The notes beneath the pieces are model-generated. The model worked only from the letters and a program-made list of their open reading frames with translations, had not been told where the DNA came from and made no database searches. From Sulfurisphaera javensis (GTDB lineage Archaea > Thermoproteota > Thermoprotei_A > Sulfolobales > Sulfolobaceae), in the NCBI RefSeq assembly GCF_041154675.1, contig NZ_AP031322.1:2417812-2481811 (forward strand): DNA of 64,000 nucleotides. The letters run 5' to 3'. Numbering within the stretch: position 1 is the first letter of the stretch; every line of letters starts with the position of its first letter. This document shows positions 55,076-64,000 of the stretch, one piece after another. The position numbers and the translations under genes were made by a program.

Positions 55076-57889
55076 TTATACATTGGAAAGGTAATTAGCT
55101 ATGCCTTGTATAATCCCAGCTCTTAGCTTGAAGAGTTTTTCAATTTTCTCTTCCTCAACTTGTTCTTCCGAAGAAATTTCTAGCATTAAATTCACAATAT
55201 CCTCTGAAAAATCAGCCGGATCAACTTCAGCATTGAACTTTTTCTTGAATTCTTCCTTTACATTTACTACGTTGACTCTTAGCTTTCCTAACTCTGGGAA
55301 ATAAGAAGTAGTTAAGATTACATCTGACAATTCTAAGGCATCGTAAAGTAACATTATAACCTCTTTCTCCTTAGGATTCTTTAAAAACTCAACTTTAGTC
55401 CCACCAAGGAAGGGGTAAACTACTGCAACGTATTCATCATCTTTTATTCTCAGCCTGTCTAATATTACATTCCTAACCGCTGAAGAAACAACCTTGTCAA
55501 ACACTTTTACTCTCTTAAATATTTTGAAAGCTAGGGTTAAGGCATCTTTTCTTGCTTTTTCAAAATCTATGCCTTCCATTGGATATAAGGAATAGAAAAT
55601 TACTTTGAAAGTCTCATCAACGTTGACGTTGTTCAAATAGGAGGAGAAAGTGTCATAGTCCAACTTTTTGCCATTAATTACCATTCCTCCTTCCCTAATT
55701 TTCTCTAATAAACCAACTGGTGAAGTTTCCCAGACTTTCAGTAAGTCTCCGAAATAGCTGTAGTTAATGAGATCTGGTCTAATTCCGTAAAACAGTCTCA
55801 AACCGGTTAATAGAAAAGACATTCCAGCATCTACATCAACATTCTTAACTTCATATGCATAAGCATAAGTTACATCTTCATGACCTCCTCTTCTGGGAGT
55901 TGGATTGCAATTTAAGTCAACTTTGTCGGAGTAGTAAACGTACTCGAGCTTCCCATCTTTAACGCTCGGTAATCTTTTCCTTGAAAGTATATACCAACGA
56001 ACTCTTACTGGTACTTCTCTGTATTTTACAAAACCTTCTCCTTTAAAGTGAATGTCAACAAGGACTTTAGGCAAGATTCTTCCAAGTTCAAGATCTAACT
56101 CAAAGTTAGGTGGTAAGTATTCACCAGTTTCTTTACTCCATTTAGTCAGTATTGCCTCATATTCATCCATACCGTCCTTAATGCACTCGTTCGTAACCTC
56201 ATCTACTGGTCTTTCAACGACTGTAAAGTATCTGTCTCTTGGATTATACTCAACGTGATCAACAATTGTTTTATTTGATAAGTCAACGTAACCAGGTTGG
56301 TAAAATTCAATCAAATCCTTCATACTTATTCTATCAACTTCTTCTTTTCTTCCTCCGCTTTCAATTACTATTCTATTCCTCTCACTGTTTATCTCATAAA
56401 ACTTGAAAAGACGTAAGCGAGGGTAATTTATTTCTCCCCTTTCGTTAATGAGGTTAACAAGTGAAGCTAAGTTTTTCTCAATTTCGTTCAACCTTTTTCC
56501 ATCCCTCATTTTAAGCACAGCATTCCATAACTTTACGTAAAGGCTATCTGGGTTATAAATTACAACTTCTGGACCAATGCTTAACCAAACTTTCAAAGTT
56601 TCAAAACCGTTTCTTAACCTAGGGTCAAACCCTCCCGGAATGATTATGCTTTCAACGAAATCAATGTTTTCTCTTCTTCCTGCTCTTCCTTCTCTTTGTA
56701 AAAAGTCTTTAACTAAAAATGGTAAGCCAAGATGGATTATTCTCTTAGCATGTCCAATATCTATTCCTTGAAGTAGAGTTTTCACAGTGAAGACGTAATT
56801 TTCAACTCCCTCTCTTAACCTTTTTTCCAACAACAGTCTAGTTTTCTTGTCAACTTTTGAATGATGTGTAGGAATTCCTAGGTATTTGCCAAATTTTTCA
56901 CATTCAAGGATTGATGGGAAGAAGGCAATTGATAACTCGTTATTACATGATTTGTAAATTGAAAGCAAATCTTCAATTTCTTCATCATCCTTTAGAAATG
57001 CGTCGTAAATGTCTGTTCTTAACTCCCTATCCATGAGGAGAGTAGCGTTATAATAAACATCAAAGATCTTTTGAACAAAATCATCAAAGCTGAAGATTTG
57101 ATAAGCCCTCAGTTTGTTTAAGTGTTTATAATAAACGTTTTCTAGTTCTTTTCTTTTTCCAATAACTACAAAGTATCTATGTTCTGGTTTGAAAGCGTCA
57201 CCTTTGATTACTTCAGCATTATTAAGCCTTTTAGCTAGATCATCAGGATTTGATAAAGTTCCACTTATGATTACAAATTGTGAGTGAGAGAATGAGTTTA
57301 GAAGGATTTCAATTAAGGCATTTGCCTTAGCCATGTCATAAAAGTCAAGTTCATCAACTACAATTAAGTTTGGTTGAAGTGTTGTTAAGTATTCAAGGTG
57401 AAGGATTAGCATGTCTGGATTTGTTGTAATGATTTTGCTTCTAGGAAGGCTTCTAATTACCTCGCTTTTATCACTTGTATCGCCATCATATCTTACAAGA
57501 TCACCATAGTATATTCCTTTTTCTTCTTTAGCGTATACATTATATCCTAAACAAGAGAGGTTTTTGTAAAGCCTAAATGTTTGATCGTTTGCTAAAGCCT
57601 TTGTTGGGTAAATTGCTAGAACTCTTACTCCTTTTCTCAAAAAGTAAAGTAGCCAAGATTCTGTTTTTCCACTTCCAGTTGAAGCTGTCAATACTACGCT
57701 TTTTCCTTTTTCTAAGGCTTCAAGGGTTTGTAACTGATGAGGATAAAGGTAATAATCGCAGAAAGAGGAATTGCAATTTTTACAGTCAACGAGGTCTCTG
57801 AATTTTTTGTCTGTCTTAACTGCCTCTTTTTTTGGCTCACTGTAAACTAAATAAGCGTAATCCTTGAGTAATGTGAAACTATCGCACAT
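55076..57889 (-). CDS. Superfamily 2 DEAD/DEAH helicase, Lhr-like, next to csx1 (937 aa)
   Basis: Motifs are YLYPHQLQTLEAL (Q-like), TASTGSGKTESWLLY (Walker A, residues 71-76), TTNPDML, IVVDELDFYD (motif II, DELD), ISGTLSNPDDL (motif III), and VFTVKTLLQGIDIG and FLQREGRAGRR (motifs V-VI). N-terminal cysteines CKNCNSSFC could bind a metal. About 450 residues after the helicase core are unassigned. This is not Cas3: there is no HD nuclease domain. It leads a probable operon with csx1. An ATP-driven role in clearing nucleic acids during type III immunity is a guess. A TATA-like CTTAAATAC lies just before the ATG. Confidence 0.82.
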   Translation of the reverse strand: MCDSFTLLKDYAYLVYSEPKKEAVKTDKKFRDLVDCKNCNSSFCDYYLYPHQLQTLEALEKGKSVVLTASTGSGKTESWLLYFLRKGVRVLAIYPTKALANDQTFRLYKNLSCLGYNVYAKEEKGIYYGDLVRYDGDTSDKSEVIRSLPRSKIITTNPDMLILHLEYLTTLQPNLIVVDELDFYDMAKANALIEILLNSFSHSQFVIISGTLSNPDDLAKRLNNAEVIKGDAFKPEHRYFVVIGKRKELENVYYKHLNKLRAYQIFSFDDFVQKIFDVYYNATLLMDRELRTDIYDAFLKDDEEIEDLLSIYKSCNNELSIAFFPSILECEKFGKYLGIPTHHSKVDKKTRLLLEKRLREGVENYVFTVKTLLQGIDIGHAKRIIHLGLPFLVKDFLQREGRAGRRENIDFVESIIIPGGFDPRLRNGFETLKVWLSIGPEVVIYNPDSLYVKLWNAVLKMRDGKRLNEIEKNLASLVNLINERGEINYPRLRLFKFYEINSERNRIVIESGGRKEEVDRISMKDLIEFYQPGYVDLSNKTIVDHVEYNPRDRYFTVVERPVDEVTNECIKDGMDEYEAILTKWSKETGEYLPPNFELDLELGRILPKVLVDIHFKGEGFVKYREVPVRVRWYILSRKRLPSVKDGKLEYVYYSDKVDLNCNPTPRRGGHEDVTYAYAYEVKNVDVDAGMSFLLTGLRLFYGIRPDLINYSYFGDLLKVWETSPVGLLEKIREGGMVINGKKLDYDTFSSYLNNVNVDETFKVIFYSLYPMEGIDFEKARKDALTLAFKIFKRVKVFDKVVSSAVRNVILDRLRIKDDEYVAVVYPFLGGTKVEFLKNPKEKEVIMLLYDALELSDVILTTSYFPELGKLRVNVVNVKEEFKKKFNAEVDPADFSEDIVNLMLEISSEEQVEEEKIEKLFKLRAGIIQGIANYLSNV

Positions 57890-57925
57890 AAAAGTATTTA
57901 AGAAAAGGAATTTAAAAAGTATTAC

Positions 57926-57982
57926 TTTTTCAGAGACCAGAGGTTTTCATCACTTTTCAGAAGGATTTTTTCATCACTTTCT
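57926..57982 (-). ncRNA. C/D box sRNA overlapping a stop codon
   Basis: On the minus strand the order is: C GTGATGA (57971-57977), guide AAAAATCCTT (57961-57970), D' CTGA (57957-57960), 3-nt spacer, C' GTGATGA (57947-57953), guide AAACCTCTGGTCT (57934-57946), D CTGA (57930-57933). Both C boxes are perfect and the spacing is ideal for an archaeal dual-guide sRNA. The C box contains the TGA stop of the surface-protein gene that ends at 57974, so the RNA is probably processed from that mRNA's 3' end. The targets are unknown. Confidence 0.78.
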
Positions 57983-59572
57983 TCTCATTAACACCACAGC
58001 AACAGCTATAATTATTACTATTACGATGGCAATGGCTATTATTGGTGTTAAAGATGATGTTGGAGATGTAGTTGAGGAAGTGCTAGGTATGGTAGAAGTC
58101 GTTGTAGTTGATGAGCTGGATGTTGTGCTAGAAGTAGTTGTTGAAGTAGTAGTGCTAGTTGTAGTAGTTGTTGTTGTGCTACTTGTTGTAGTAGTTGTAG
58201 AGGTTGTTGGCGGTGTGGTTGTTGTAGTAATAACAGACACTACACTAGTTAGATACAACCCTGGGAAAGTGGCATAAGCTACATAGTAGTTGTTACTAAC
58301 TTTTATTCCCAGATACTGTACAGTGAGAACAAATTGATTATATTCTGGCTTAACATAAGGTAACTTTGCAATAACATTCACGCTTTGGTTAAGGTAAAGT
58401 AAATACACACTGTCATTATAATATCCTATAAACAAAGGTTCAAATGGTGGTTGAAGTAAGAATGGGGGGAAGAATATTAATAAGCCTGCTGTAACGTCAT
58501 ATAATCCCCTAGTAATGTTGTAGGGTGTTATAAATGACTTTACTCCGCTGATAGTGTAAAATGTTAAATTAAATTGACTGTTTAGAGCTTTTTCTTGAAT
58601 AATATAATTAGGGAAGGGGAAGAATGTACCAGTTAACGAGAATAAGGTTTTACCACTCATTGTTTCAAAATATGTTACTGAATTTTTCCCAACCATATCA
58701 AGAGGTTCATTATCAAGAGTAATTAATCCAGCTGGAGTACCGTTAACGGGGATTTTCATCACTGTGACAATTTTTGACGGAATTAATGACATGCTAACAA
58801 CGTAAGTTTTACCATTACTTACATTATATACATAAAGCACGTTGTTAGCTACAGTAACAACATTTTCAACTTGGGAAACATTAACCAACGACTCTTCAAG
58901 GTTTGGCAAGTTTAACATCAGTGTGTACTCATAATATGATGTTGGGGTTACATAAATGAAAACGTATGGAAGAACTTGATTAGCAGAACTTCCTTGGGTC
59001 GATGCGTTTGTAATCAATACACCGTTTGGAGTGTAAATTACATTTGGAGTATATCCTTCTGGTTCAATTGGTAAAAGTAAAGTAAAGTTCTTGTTGTAGG
59101 TTGAAGTTTCCACTTGAATCTTTTCACCATAAAGAGTAATATAAATGCCTTCGTAGTAGATAAGAAATCCATTTAACTTTTCCTCTGTCACGCTTACTCC
59201 ATTGTACTTAAAGAGTGTTATGTTACTACTGTTAGTATTTAGGTTAATGTAACCTATTTCAACGTTTAATTCACCGTTAGAAACAAATATGTATGATATA
59301 ATTGCATAATTTTCTGGTGGAACTTGATAAGTCACGTTAAATATTTGTTGCAAATTTTGATTCACTAAAACATATGTGATCTTGCCAGATGAATTGTATG
59401 CATATAGCAAGTAAACTTGGCCGTTATAATATGCTAAAGCTGCTGGTAACGCAAAACTGCTTGTAATTTTTTGGACTGACACACTTCCTAGAGTGTTAGT
59501 TGGTATTAAAAACAAGAGGAATAAGAGGAGTAGTAAGACAGAATATTTTTCTTTCATATGAACTATTTGCAA
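57974..59572 (-). CDS. Exported, membrane-anchored surface protein with a Ser/Thr-rich stalk (532 aa)
   Basis: The N-terminal signal sequence is YSVLLLLLFLLFLIPTNTLG (residues about 10-29). About 410 residues of repeated beta-strand units follow (PAALAYYNGQVYLLYAY, then NVVTVANNVLYVYNVSNGK), suggesting a beta-propeller ectodomain, with many Asn-x-Ser/Thr sites. A Thr/Ser-rich linker at about 450-505 is probably O-glycosylated. A C-terminal membrane helix (IIAIAIVIVIIIAVAVVLM) and RRK form the anchor. This is a typical Sulfolobales cell-surface layout. The ligand is unknown. Its stop codon overlaps the C/D sRNA. It marks the right boundary of the CRISPR island. Confidence 0.82.
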   Translation of the reverse strand: MQIVHMKEKYSVLLLLLFLLFLIPTNTLGSVSVQKITSSFALPAALAYYNGQVYLLYAYNSSGKITYVLVNQNLQQIFNVTYQVPPENYAIISYIFVSNGELNVEIGYINLNTNSSNITLFKYNGVSVTEEKLNGFLIYYEGIYITLYGEKIQVETSTYNKNFTLLLPIEPEGYTPNVIYTPNGVLITNASTQGSSANQVLPYVFIYVTPTSYYEYTLMLNLPNLEESLVNVSQVENVVTVANNVLYVYNVSNGKTYVVSMSLIPSKIVTVMKIPVNGTPAGLITLDNEPLDMVGKNSVTYFETMSGKTLFSLTGTFFPFPNYIIQEKALNSQFNLTFYTISGVKSFITPYNITRGLYDVTAGLLIFFPPFLLQPPFEPLFIGYYNDSVYLLYLNQSVNVIAKLPYVKPEYNQFVLTVQYLGIKVSNNYYVAYATFPGLYLTSVVSVITTTTTPPTTSTTTTTSSTTTTTTTSTTTSTTTSSTTSSSSTTTTSTIPSTSSTTSPTSSLTPIIAIAIVIVIIIAVAVVLMRRK

Positions 59573-59787
59573 TCTTTCATAATATAAAATTAATGTAATA
59601 GTGCTAGGACTCGCTAACCTAAGTCTTCAATTAGTTCACGTAAAATTTAATTTTCACTAACTTTTTGTATTGGAAAAGAAATAGGAGTGGAAAGGTTAAT
59701 TAAAGTTGTAAGTTTAATTTGAGTTGTTACAGTATGAAAACTGCTCGTAAAAGTTTTATTAATCATTCATTTTAAATATTCTTTGTT

Positions 59788-60861
59788 ATGCGATTCACTG
59801 AATTTCATTCAGGCTTTTCGAGATCAAGCAATTATTACTTTGTCATTAATGGTAATAAACTAATTCCTTTAGTCAACTTTGCAAAATCTAAAAGTGGATA
59901 TTATGATTATGTTACTTACGAAGTCGATTTAGATAATGTTCCCGGAGAAACCGTCGAGTTATCAGTTAGTAATAGAGGGCATATCACATTATCTAAGTTT
60001 AATTATCCTTTCTCGATATCGAATTCCGTTTTTGTTCCTCTCTCGATTTTAAATAATTTAGATTTTACCTATTTAGATAATGACGAAAAGAGATTTCTTC
60101 AGGGTGAATGGAGAGAATATTACTTACCAATGTTAAATTTTATAAGACAACTAAATGAAGCAGTGTTTCCCTCACTTTTGAATAATCAAATTAAATATGC
60201 AAACTATCCCTTATCATTCCTACTTTATTACAGTAAAAAAGCTAGAGAAAAATCGTTGGAAAATCTCACTAAACAAATTCATCAAGTTTGGTTAGCTACT
60301 TTCATTGCCTCTTATTATCACTATACCAGAAAAGCGTTAATTAGTTTTAACCCAGATTTTACCCAAAGTTCCTATTATGCTATAGCCACTGTTAATTGTC
60401 ATTCAATAAAATGTGGTATTTGGTATGAATTTGACATGCAACCTCATACTATGTGTAGAGGAGTAAACTGGTGGGGTCATAAGTCTTCACAAGAACTTCA
60501 ACAATTTCGTACAAGAGTTGAAGAAGTAAAATCTCAATATGGATTAAAAACAGCCCCCATAAGACCAGATATTGTTATTTTGTCTTATGCATCTAACTGT
60601 GATGAAATAATGCAGTATGGATTACATGTTGATACTATCATTGAACTCAAAAATTCCGATTTCTGTTTCTGGCAAAACTCAATATATCAACAAATAGTTC
60701 CTTATAAACAGATTTTCTCACCAAGGCAACTTATTGTAGCTTCGTTAAAACCAGTACCTAAATCAGTTAAAACAACATTGAGCAATCAAGGAATTACAAT
60801 TATAGATGAAGTTCATCCGAATGGGGATGGATTAAAACAACTATTACAATTATTACCATAA
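59788..60861 (+). CDS. PD-(D/E)XK nuclease-like hypothetical protein (357 aa)
   Basis: The C-terminal third has IRPDIVILS (Asp261), then VDTIIELKNSDF (Glu286-x-Lys288) and a following helix with SIYQQIVPYKQIF and PRQLIVASL. This is the order of a restriction-like nuclease core. The first 250 residues are unassigned, with a beta-rich start and helices around 110-180, and include CHSIKCGIWYEFDMQPHTMCRGVNWWGHK, perhaps a metal site. The signature is clear, but the wider family is not known to me. A TATA-like TTTAAATATT lies before the ATG. A defence role is possible but unproven. Confidence 0.6.
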   Translation: MRFTEFHSGFSRSSNYYFVINGNKLIPLVNFAKSKSGYYDYVTYEVDLDNVPGETVELSVSNRGHITLSKFNYPFSISNSVFVPLSILNNLDFTYLDNDEKRFLQGEWREYYLPMLNFIRQLNEAVFPSLLNNQIKYANYPLSFLLYYSKKAREKSLENLTKQIHQVWLATFIASYYHYTRKALISFNPDFTQSSYYAIATVNCHSIKCGIWYEFDMQPHTMCRGVNWWGHKSSQELQQFRTRVEEVKSQYGLKTAPIRPDIVILSYASNCDEIMQYGLHVDTIIELKNSDFCFWQNSIYQQIVPYKQIFSPRQLIVASLKPVPKSVKTTLSNQGITIIDEVHPNGDGLKQLLQLLP

Positions 60862-61063
60862 CTTCAGTCTTTACACAAACTACTGTTATAGATTAGAGAA
60901 GAATTCAAAGTTTAATGACTTTAGTAAGCGATGAGGGAAACTCATAATTTAACTAGCGCTCACAATTAGTTTTCTGATGTCTTCGTATATTGCTTGAAGT
61001 AGAACATAATACGATTATCTTTAACCAGAAAAATTTAAGATTTTTCCTTCAATTCTATTACTT

Positions 61064-62662
61064 ATGTCGAGTGAGTTGTTAGATCGAGTTAAAAACTTGA
61101 TAAGTATGCTTGATGCAAAGGAGGGAGTATATAAGTTAGTAGCTTATATAACTTTACTTTATCTTTATCATTCGAATTTAAACTACAATAACCGAATTAA
61201 TTTCATAAGGTTGCTCTCTAATAATTCAGATGCAGCTAAACTAAATGAAAAGATAAACAAAGAACTAGAAAATATACGCCAATATTATAACAGTCTAAGT
61301 AATAATAATAAGATTACAGCTAAGCAAAACATAAACATGGAAATTGAAAAAGCAATAAAAAATAAAAGTGATTCACTTAAAGATATTCATTATAAATATA
61401 TTTCAATAAAATCAGATATAAAATATTTACAAAATCTTGTAACTTTAATTAAATATGTGGATCCTGTGTTTGGGACTGTATTTGAAGCTTATGATAAAGA
61501 TACACCATATATATTTTTTGATATAAATAACTTCGACAATCTCATAGATTTTTCTAAATCTTCAATACCTAGTTATAAATATAGTAACTTTAATGATCTA
61601 GTAAGCTGTTTAGAAAATAAAGGAATTGCAATGCAGATAGAAGAAGACAAGATATTAATCTTTCCCGTGGTAACTAAATTTTCGCAAGTAACAGTCGCTG
61701 TAACATCACTACAACAAATTAATTTCCAAAACGTTTATGGTTATACAATTGTTGGAAAAATAGGTGAAGGAGCGACTTCAATAGTTTATAAAGCTGAAAA
61801 AGGTGGAAAGTATTATGCAATTAAAATATTTAAACCAACAACGACAGGAGGTACAACAAGGTTAGCAACAAACTATTTCTCAAACGTAGCTACAGAAGCT
61901 AGTAACTTAATTACATTATCTGGTAAATCCCCCTATATTGTAAGGATTGAAGGAATCCATATGGATGTGAACTCAATTAAGGACTTAATTAACGGAAGGA
62001 TCGATCTAAATAATCCACCAGCAATAATAATGGAATTTATGGAAGGAGGAAGTGTATGGGAACTAATGCAAAATACCAATATCACTTATTCCACTTGCTG
62101 GCCAGAAATCGTCAAAAAGATAGTAAAACAAGTAGCCTTAGCCTTAGATTATTTACACTCACAAGGATATGTGCATTTAGACGTTAAGCCCCAGAACATC
62201 TTTCTGTCAAAGGACCCGGGCAAGACTGGAGCAGATGTTATGAATAACGTTGATGGAATAGTTAAGTTGGGCGATTTAGGTTCAGCTGTAAAAATTGGAG
62301 GAAAAATTGATCAAGTCACTCCAGCTTACGCACCACCAGAACAAGTTGAAGCATCAATTTTAGGCAGTGGGGCTGATCCAAAGATGGATATATTTGCTTT
62401 AGGTATGTCAACTTACGTTTTATTAACCTTACGCAGTGATAATCCAGCTAGTAACTTTCTAGATAAGGCAATAGAATCATACAATAATGGTAACATCAGA
62501 GACGCTTTAGATTTAGTAAATCAAGCTAAACAAGCACTTTTATCATGGAAACCAACATTACCTCAAAATACGCCCTCTGAACTACAACAAGTTATATTGA
62601 ATGCAATAAAAACGGATCCACAATCAAGGCCAACTGCAAAAGATATTATAAAAATGTTATAA
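61064..62662 (+). CDS. Eukaryotic-type protein kinase with an unknown N-terminal domain (532 aa)
   Basis: Residues 1-220 form a helical then mixed domain of unknown family. The kinase domain starts at YGYTIVGKIGEGATSIVYKAEKGGKYYAIKIFK (glycine loop and catalytic Lys). It continues with IIMEFMEGGSVWELM (hinge), YVHLDVKPQNIFL (catalytic loop, HLD in place of HRD), KLGDLGSAVKIGG (DLG in place of DFG) and TPAYAPPEQVEA (APE). The catalytic Asp and Lys are present, so it is probably active. A paralogue follows directly (62717). Substrates are unknown. Confidence 0.85.
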   Translation: MSSELLDRVKNLISMLDAKEGVYKLVAYITLLYLYHSNLNYNNRINFIRLLSNNSDAAKLNEKINKELENIRQYYNSLSNNNKITAKQNINMEIEKAIKNKSDSLKDIHYKYISIKSDIKYLQNLVTLIKYVDPVFGTVFEAYDKDTPYIFFDINNFDNLIDFSKSSIPSYKYSNFNDLVSCLENKGIAMQIEEDKILIFPVVTKFSQVTVAVTSLQQINFQNVYGYTIVGKIGEGATSIVYKAEKGGKYYAIKIFKPTTTGGTTRLATNYFSNVATEASNLITLSGKSPYIVRIEGIHMDVNSIKDLINGRIDLNNPPAIIMEFMEGGSVWELMQNTNITYSTCWPEIVKKIVKQVALALDYLHSQGYVHLDVKPQNIFLSKDPGKTGADVMNNVDGIVKLGDLGSAVKIGGKIDQVTPAYAPPEQVEASILGSGADPKMDIFALGMSTYVLLTLRSDNPASNFLDKAIESYNNGNIRDALDLVNQAKQALLSWKPTLPQNTPSELQQVILNAIKTDPQSRPTAKDIIKML

Positions 62663-62716
62663 ATATCTCATTCAGAAAGGGAAAAATTTAATAAAATATG
62701 CACTTCTTTTATTATT

Positions 62717-64000
62717 ATGTCAAACGGTTCATTAACACATTTAGATGATTTAATACAATTACTTTCATCAAGAAACGTTGAGGAGAAACTTGGGGCTTAC
62801 ATTGGATTACTTTACCTTTACCACACAGATTTTTCATCTTATCCTAAAATAGATTTTATCCAATTATTCCCAGCAAGTACAACAACATATTACGTAAACC
62901 ACAGGGTAAACATTCAATTAATGGGGATTTACATGGACTACAAATTAAACATTATCTTAGGCTATGATATTAAGCCAGACATTAACGCGGTAATTGAACA
63001 AGAGATAAATAAGGTAAGCGATTTACTTAAGGACATTCATTACAACTTCATAAGGAGAAGAATAACAAGGAATGATGAAAGAATTATTTCACAACTTAGT
63101 AATTATGTTGACCCCACTTTTGGAACAGTTTTTGAATTATATTACCAACCTCTAACCTTTTACAATCCAAATTATGGTTATGTTGATTTTACTAAAATTT
63201 TCCCCTTTATGTCTCTAGCTCAGCTAATTAAATACATTATAAGCAAGGGAATTGGAATTCCATTAGAGCGTGAAAGCAGAATATTGATGTTTCCAGTAGT
63301 TAGCAAATTTTCTACTGCTAGTGCGACTTTTGGAATTATCACTGCTAGTTTCAGCATATCGTCCCCACAAACAGTTTACGGTTATAAAATCTTAGAAAAA
63401 ATCGGTGAAGGAGCTACTTCAACAGTTTATAAGGCTGAGAAAAGAGGGAATGTTTACGCTATAAAAATCTTTAAACCCGTAACTTCTGGTGGAACTACAA
63501 TGATGGCTAAAAGTTACTTTGACAATATAACTGCTGAGGCTGGCAATCTAATCATGCTATCTGAAGGCTCTCCTTACGTTATTAAAATTGAAGGAATTCA
63601 CGTGGATAGAAGTTCAGTAAGGGATTTAATTAGTGGAAGACTTGATCCAAATAATCCACCAGCAATAATTATGGAGTTCATGGAAGGAGGGAGTGTTGAA
63701 ACACTTATGTTGAATCCTAACATAACTTATTCCACTTACTGGCCGGGAATTGTTAAAAAGATAATAAGGCAAGTTGCAATGGCTTTAGCATATCTTCACT
63801 CAAAGGGTTATGTACATTTAGACGTTAAACCTCAAAACATTTTTCTGTCAAAGAACCCGGGGAAGACTGGAGGAGAAGTTTACACAAACATCGACGGAAT
63901 AGTTAAGTTGGGTGATTTAGGCTCAGCCGTAAAAGTCGGTGGGAAAATTGATCAAGTTACTCCTTCTTATGCACCGCCAGAACAAGTTGAGGCTGTGATT
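62717..64000 (+). CDS. Tandem paralogous protein kinase, truncated by the window edge
   Basis: From ATG 62717 the frame stays open to the last base (428 codons). The N-terminal domain is homologous to that of the upstream kinase: KLGAYIGLLYLYHTDFSSYPKIDFIQLF against KLVAYITLLYLYHSNLNYNNRINFIRLL, then DPTFGTVFE and a shared FPVV(S/T)KFS. The kinase domain YGYKILEKIGEGATSTVYKAE continues to IKIFKPVTSGG, MEFMEGGSVETLM, YVHLDVKPQNIFLSKNPGKTGG, KLGDLGSAVKVGG and TPSYAPPEQVEA. It begins 54 bp after the first gene, so the pair arose by tandem duplication. The C-terminus is not visible. Confidence 0.87.
   Translation, partial: MSNGSLTHLDDLIQLLSSRNVEEKLGAYIGLLYLYHTDFSSYPKIDFIQLFPASTTTYYVNHRVNIQLMGIYMDYKLNIILGYDIKPDINAVIEQEINKVSDLLKDIHYNFIRRRITRNDERIISQLSNYVDPTFGTVFELYYQPLTFYNPNYGYVDFTKIFPFMSLAQLIKYIISKGIGIPLERESRILMFPVVSKFSTASATFGIITASFSISSPQTVYGYKILEKIGEGATSTVYKAEKRGNVYAIKIFKPVTSGGTTMMAKSYFDNITAEAGNLIMLSEGSPYVIKIEGIHVDRSSVRDLISGRLDPNNPPAIIMEFMEGGSVETLMLNPNITYSTYWPGIVKKIIRQVAMALAYLHSKGYVHLDVKPQNIFLSKNPGKTGGEVYTNIDGIVKLGDLGSAVKVGGKIDQVTPSYAPPEQVEAVI

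Noticed and set aside
55076-57889. Helicase as Cas3
   Set aside because: No HD nuclease domain, and the motifs and C-terminal part look Lhr-like; no Cascade genes are present in the window.
57864-58277. 137-codon plus-strand frame rich in valine
   Set aside because: It is antisense to the Thr/Ser-rich stalk of the surface protein; the valine run is the complement of threonine codons.
1-64000. tRNA and rRNA genes
   Set aside because: I found no cloverleaf or rRNA-like GC-rich stretch; the only strongly GC-rich segment is a single CRISPR spacer.

Overview
The window looks like a defence island from a hyperthermophilic crenarchaeon of the order Sulfolobales. The DNA is very AT-rich. Many genes seem leaderless, with a TATA-like TTTAAATA about 25-30 nt upstream. 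Both main repeats are of the Sulfolobales class and end in AATTGAAAG. The csa1/csa3/cas4 genes and the two type III modules are of the kinds known from Sulfolobus relatives. I cannot assign a species.

Layout. 1-1833: end of an adaptation operon (cas2 tail, cas4) and the regulator gene csa3. 2113-8335: CRISPR array 1, about 97 repeats, leader on the left. 8367-11283: an unknown gene, then an HD phosphohydrolase with a small convergent partner gene. 11752-19919: a divergent type III module with cas6, a large Cas10-like protein that has lost the GGDD motif, two Cas7-like RAMPs, a small subunit, a Cas5-like RAMP and, between the two cas7 genes, a retropepsin-like aspartic protease. 19946-21001: short repeats at CRISPR-like spacing and a broken cas2. 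21914-24135: array 2 (35 repeats). 24297-28597: csa1, cas4, a Crn1-type ring nuclease, a one-spacer array on the minus strand and a frameshifted cas1. 29668-32543: array 4 (45 repeats). 33036-40949: small membrane or secreted proteins, a second HD/partner pair, a graveyard of broken nuclease, nucleotidyltransferase and cas2 genes, MITE-like repeats, one C/D box sRNA and trmO. 41203-49170: a canonical type III-D operon with an intact Cas10 (HD and GGDD), plus a 52-codon gene that is easy to overlook. 49673-57889: accessory genes, namely a Cas4-like nuclease, a small protein family in two copies, a second cas6, unknown genes, Csx1 and an SF2 helicase. 57926-64000: a second C/D box sRNA, a surface protein, a PD-(D/E)XK protein and two tandem protein kinases.

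How it fits together. Cas6 proteins would process crRNAs from the arrays. The III-D Cas10 should make cyclic oligoadenylate, Csx1 should be the activated RNase, and Crn1 should remove the signal. The first type III module cannot signal through GGDD and instead carries a protease, which is the strongest candidate here for an undescribed effector. The local adaptation genes are partly decayed (cas1 and two cas2 copies broken), while the operon entering at the left edge looks intact as far as it is visible.

A second unexpected signal is that the 3' ends of csa3, cas6 and a cas7 gene are each repeated downstream at 58-68 bp intervals, as off-target spacer integration would produce. Repeat counts and alignments were made by eye.
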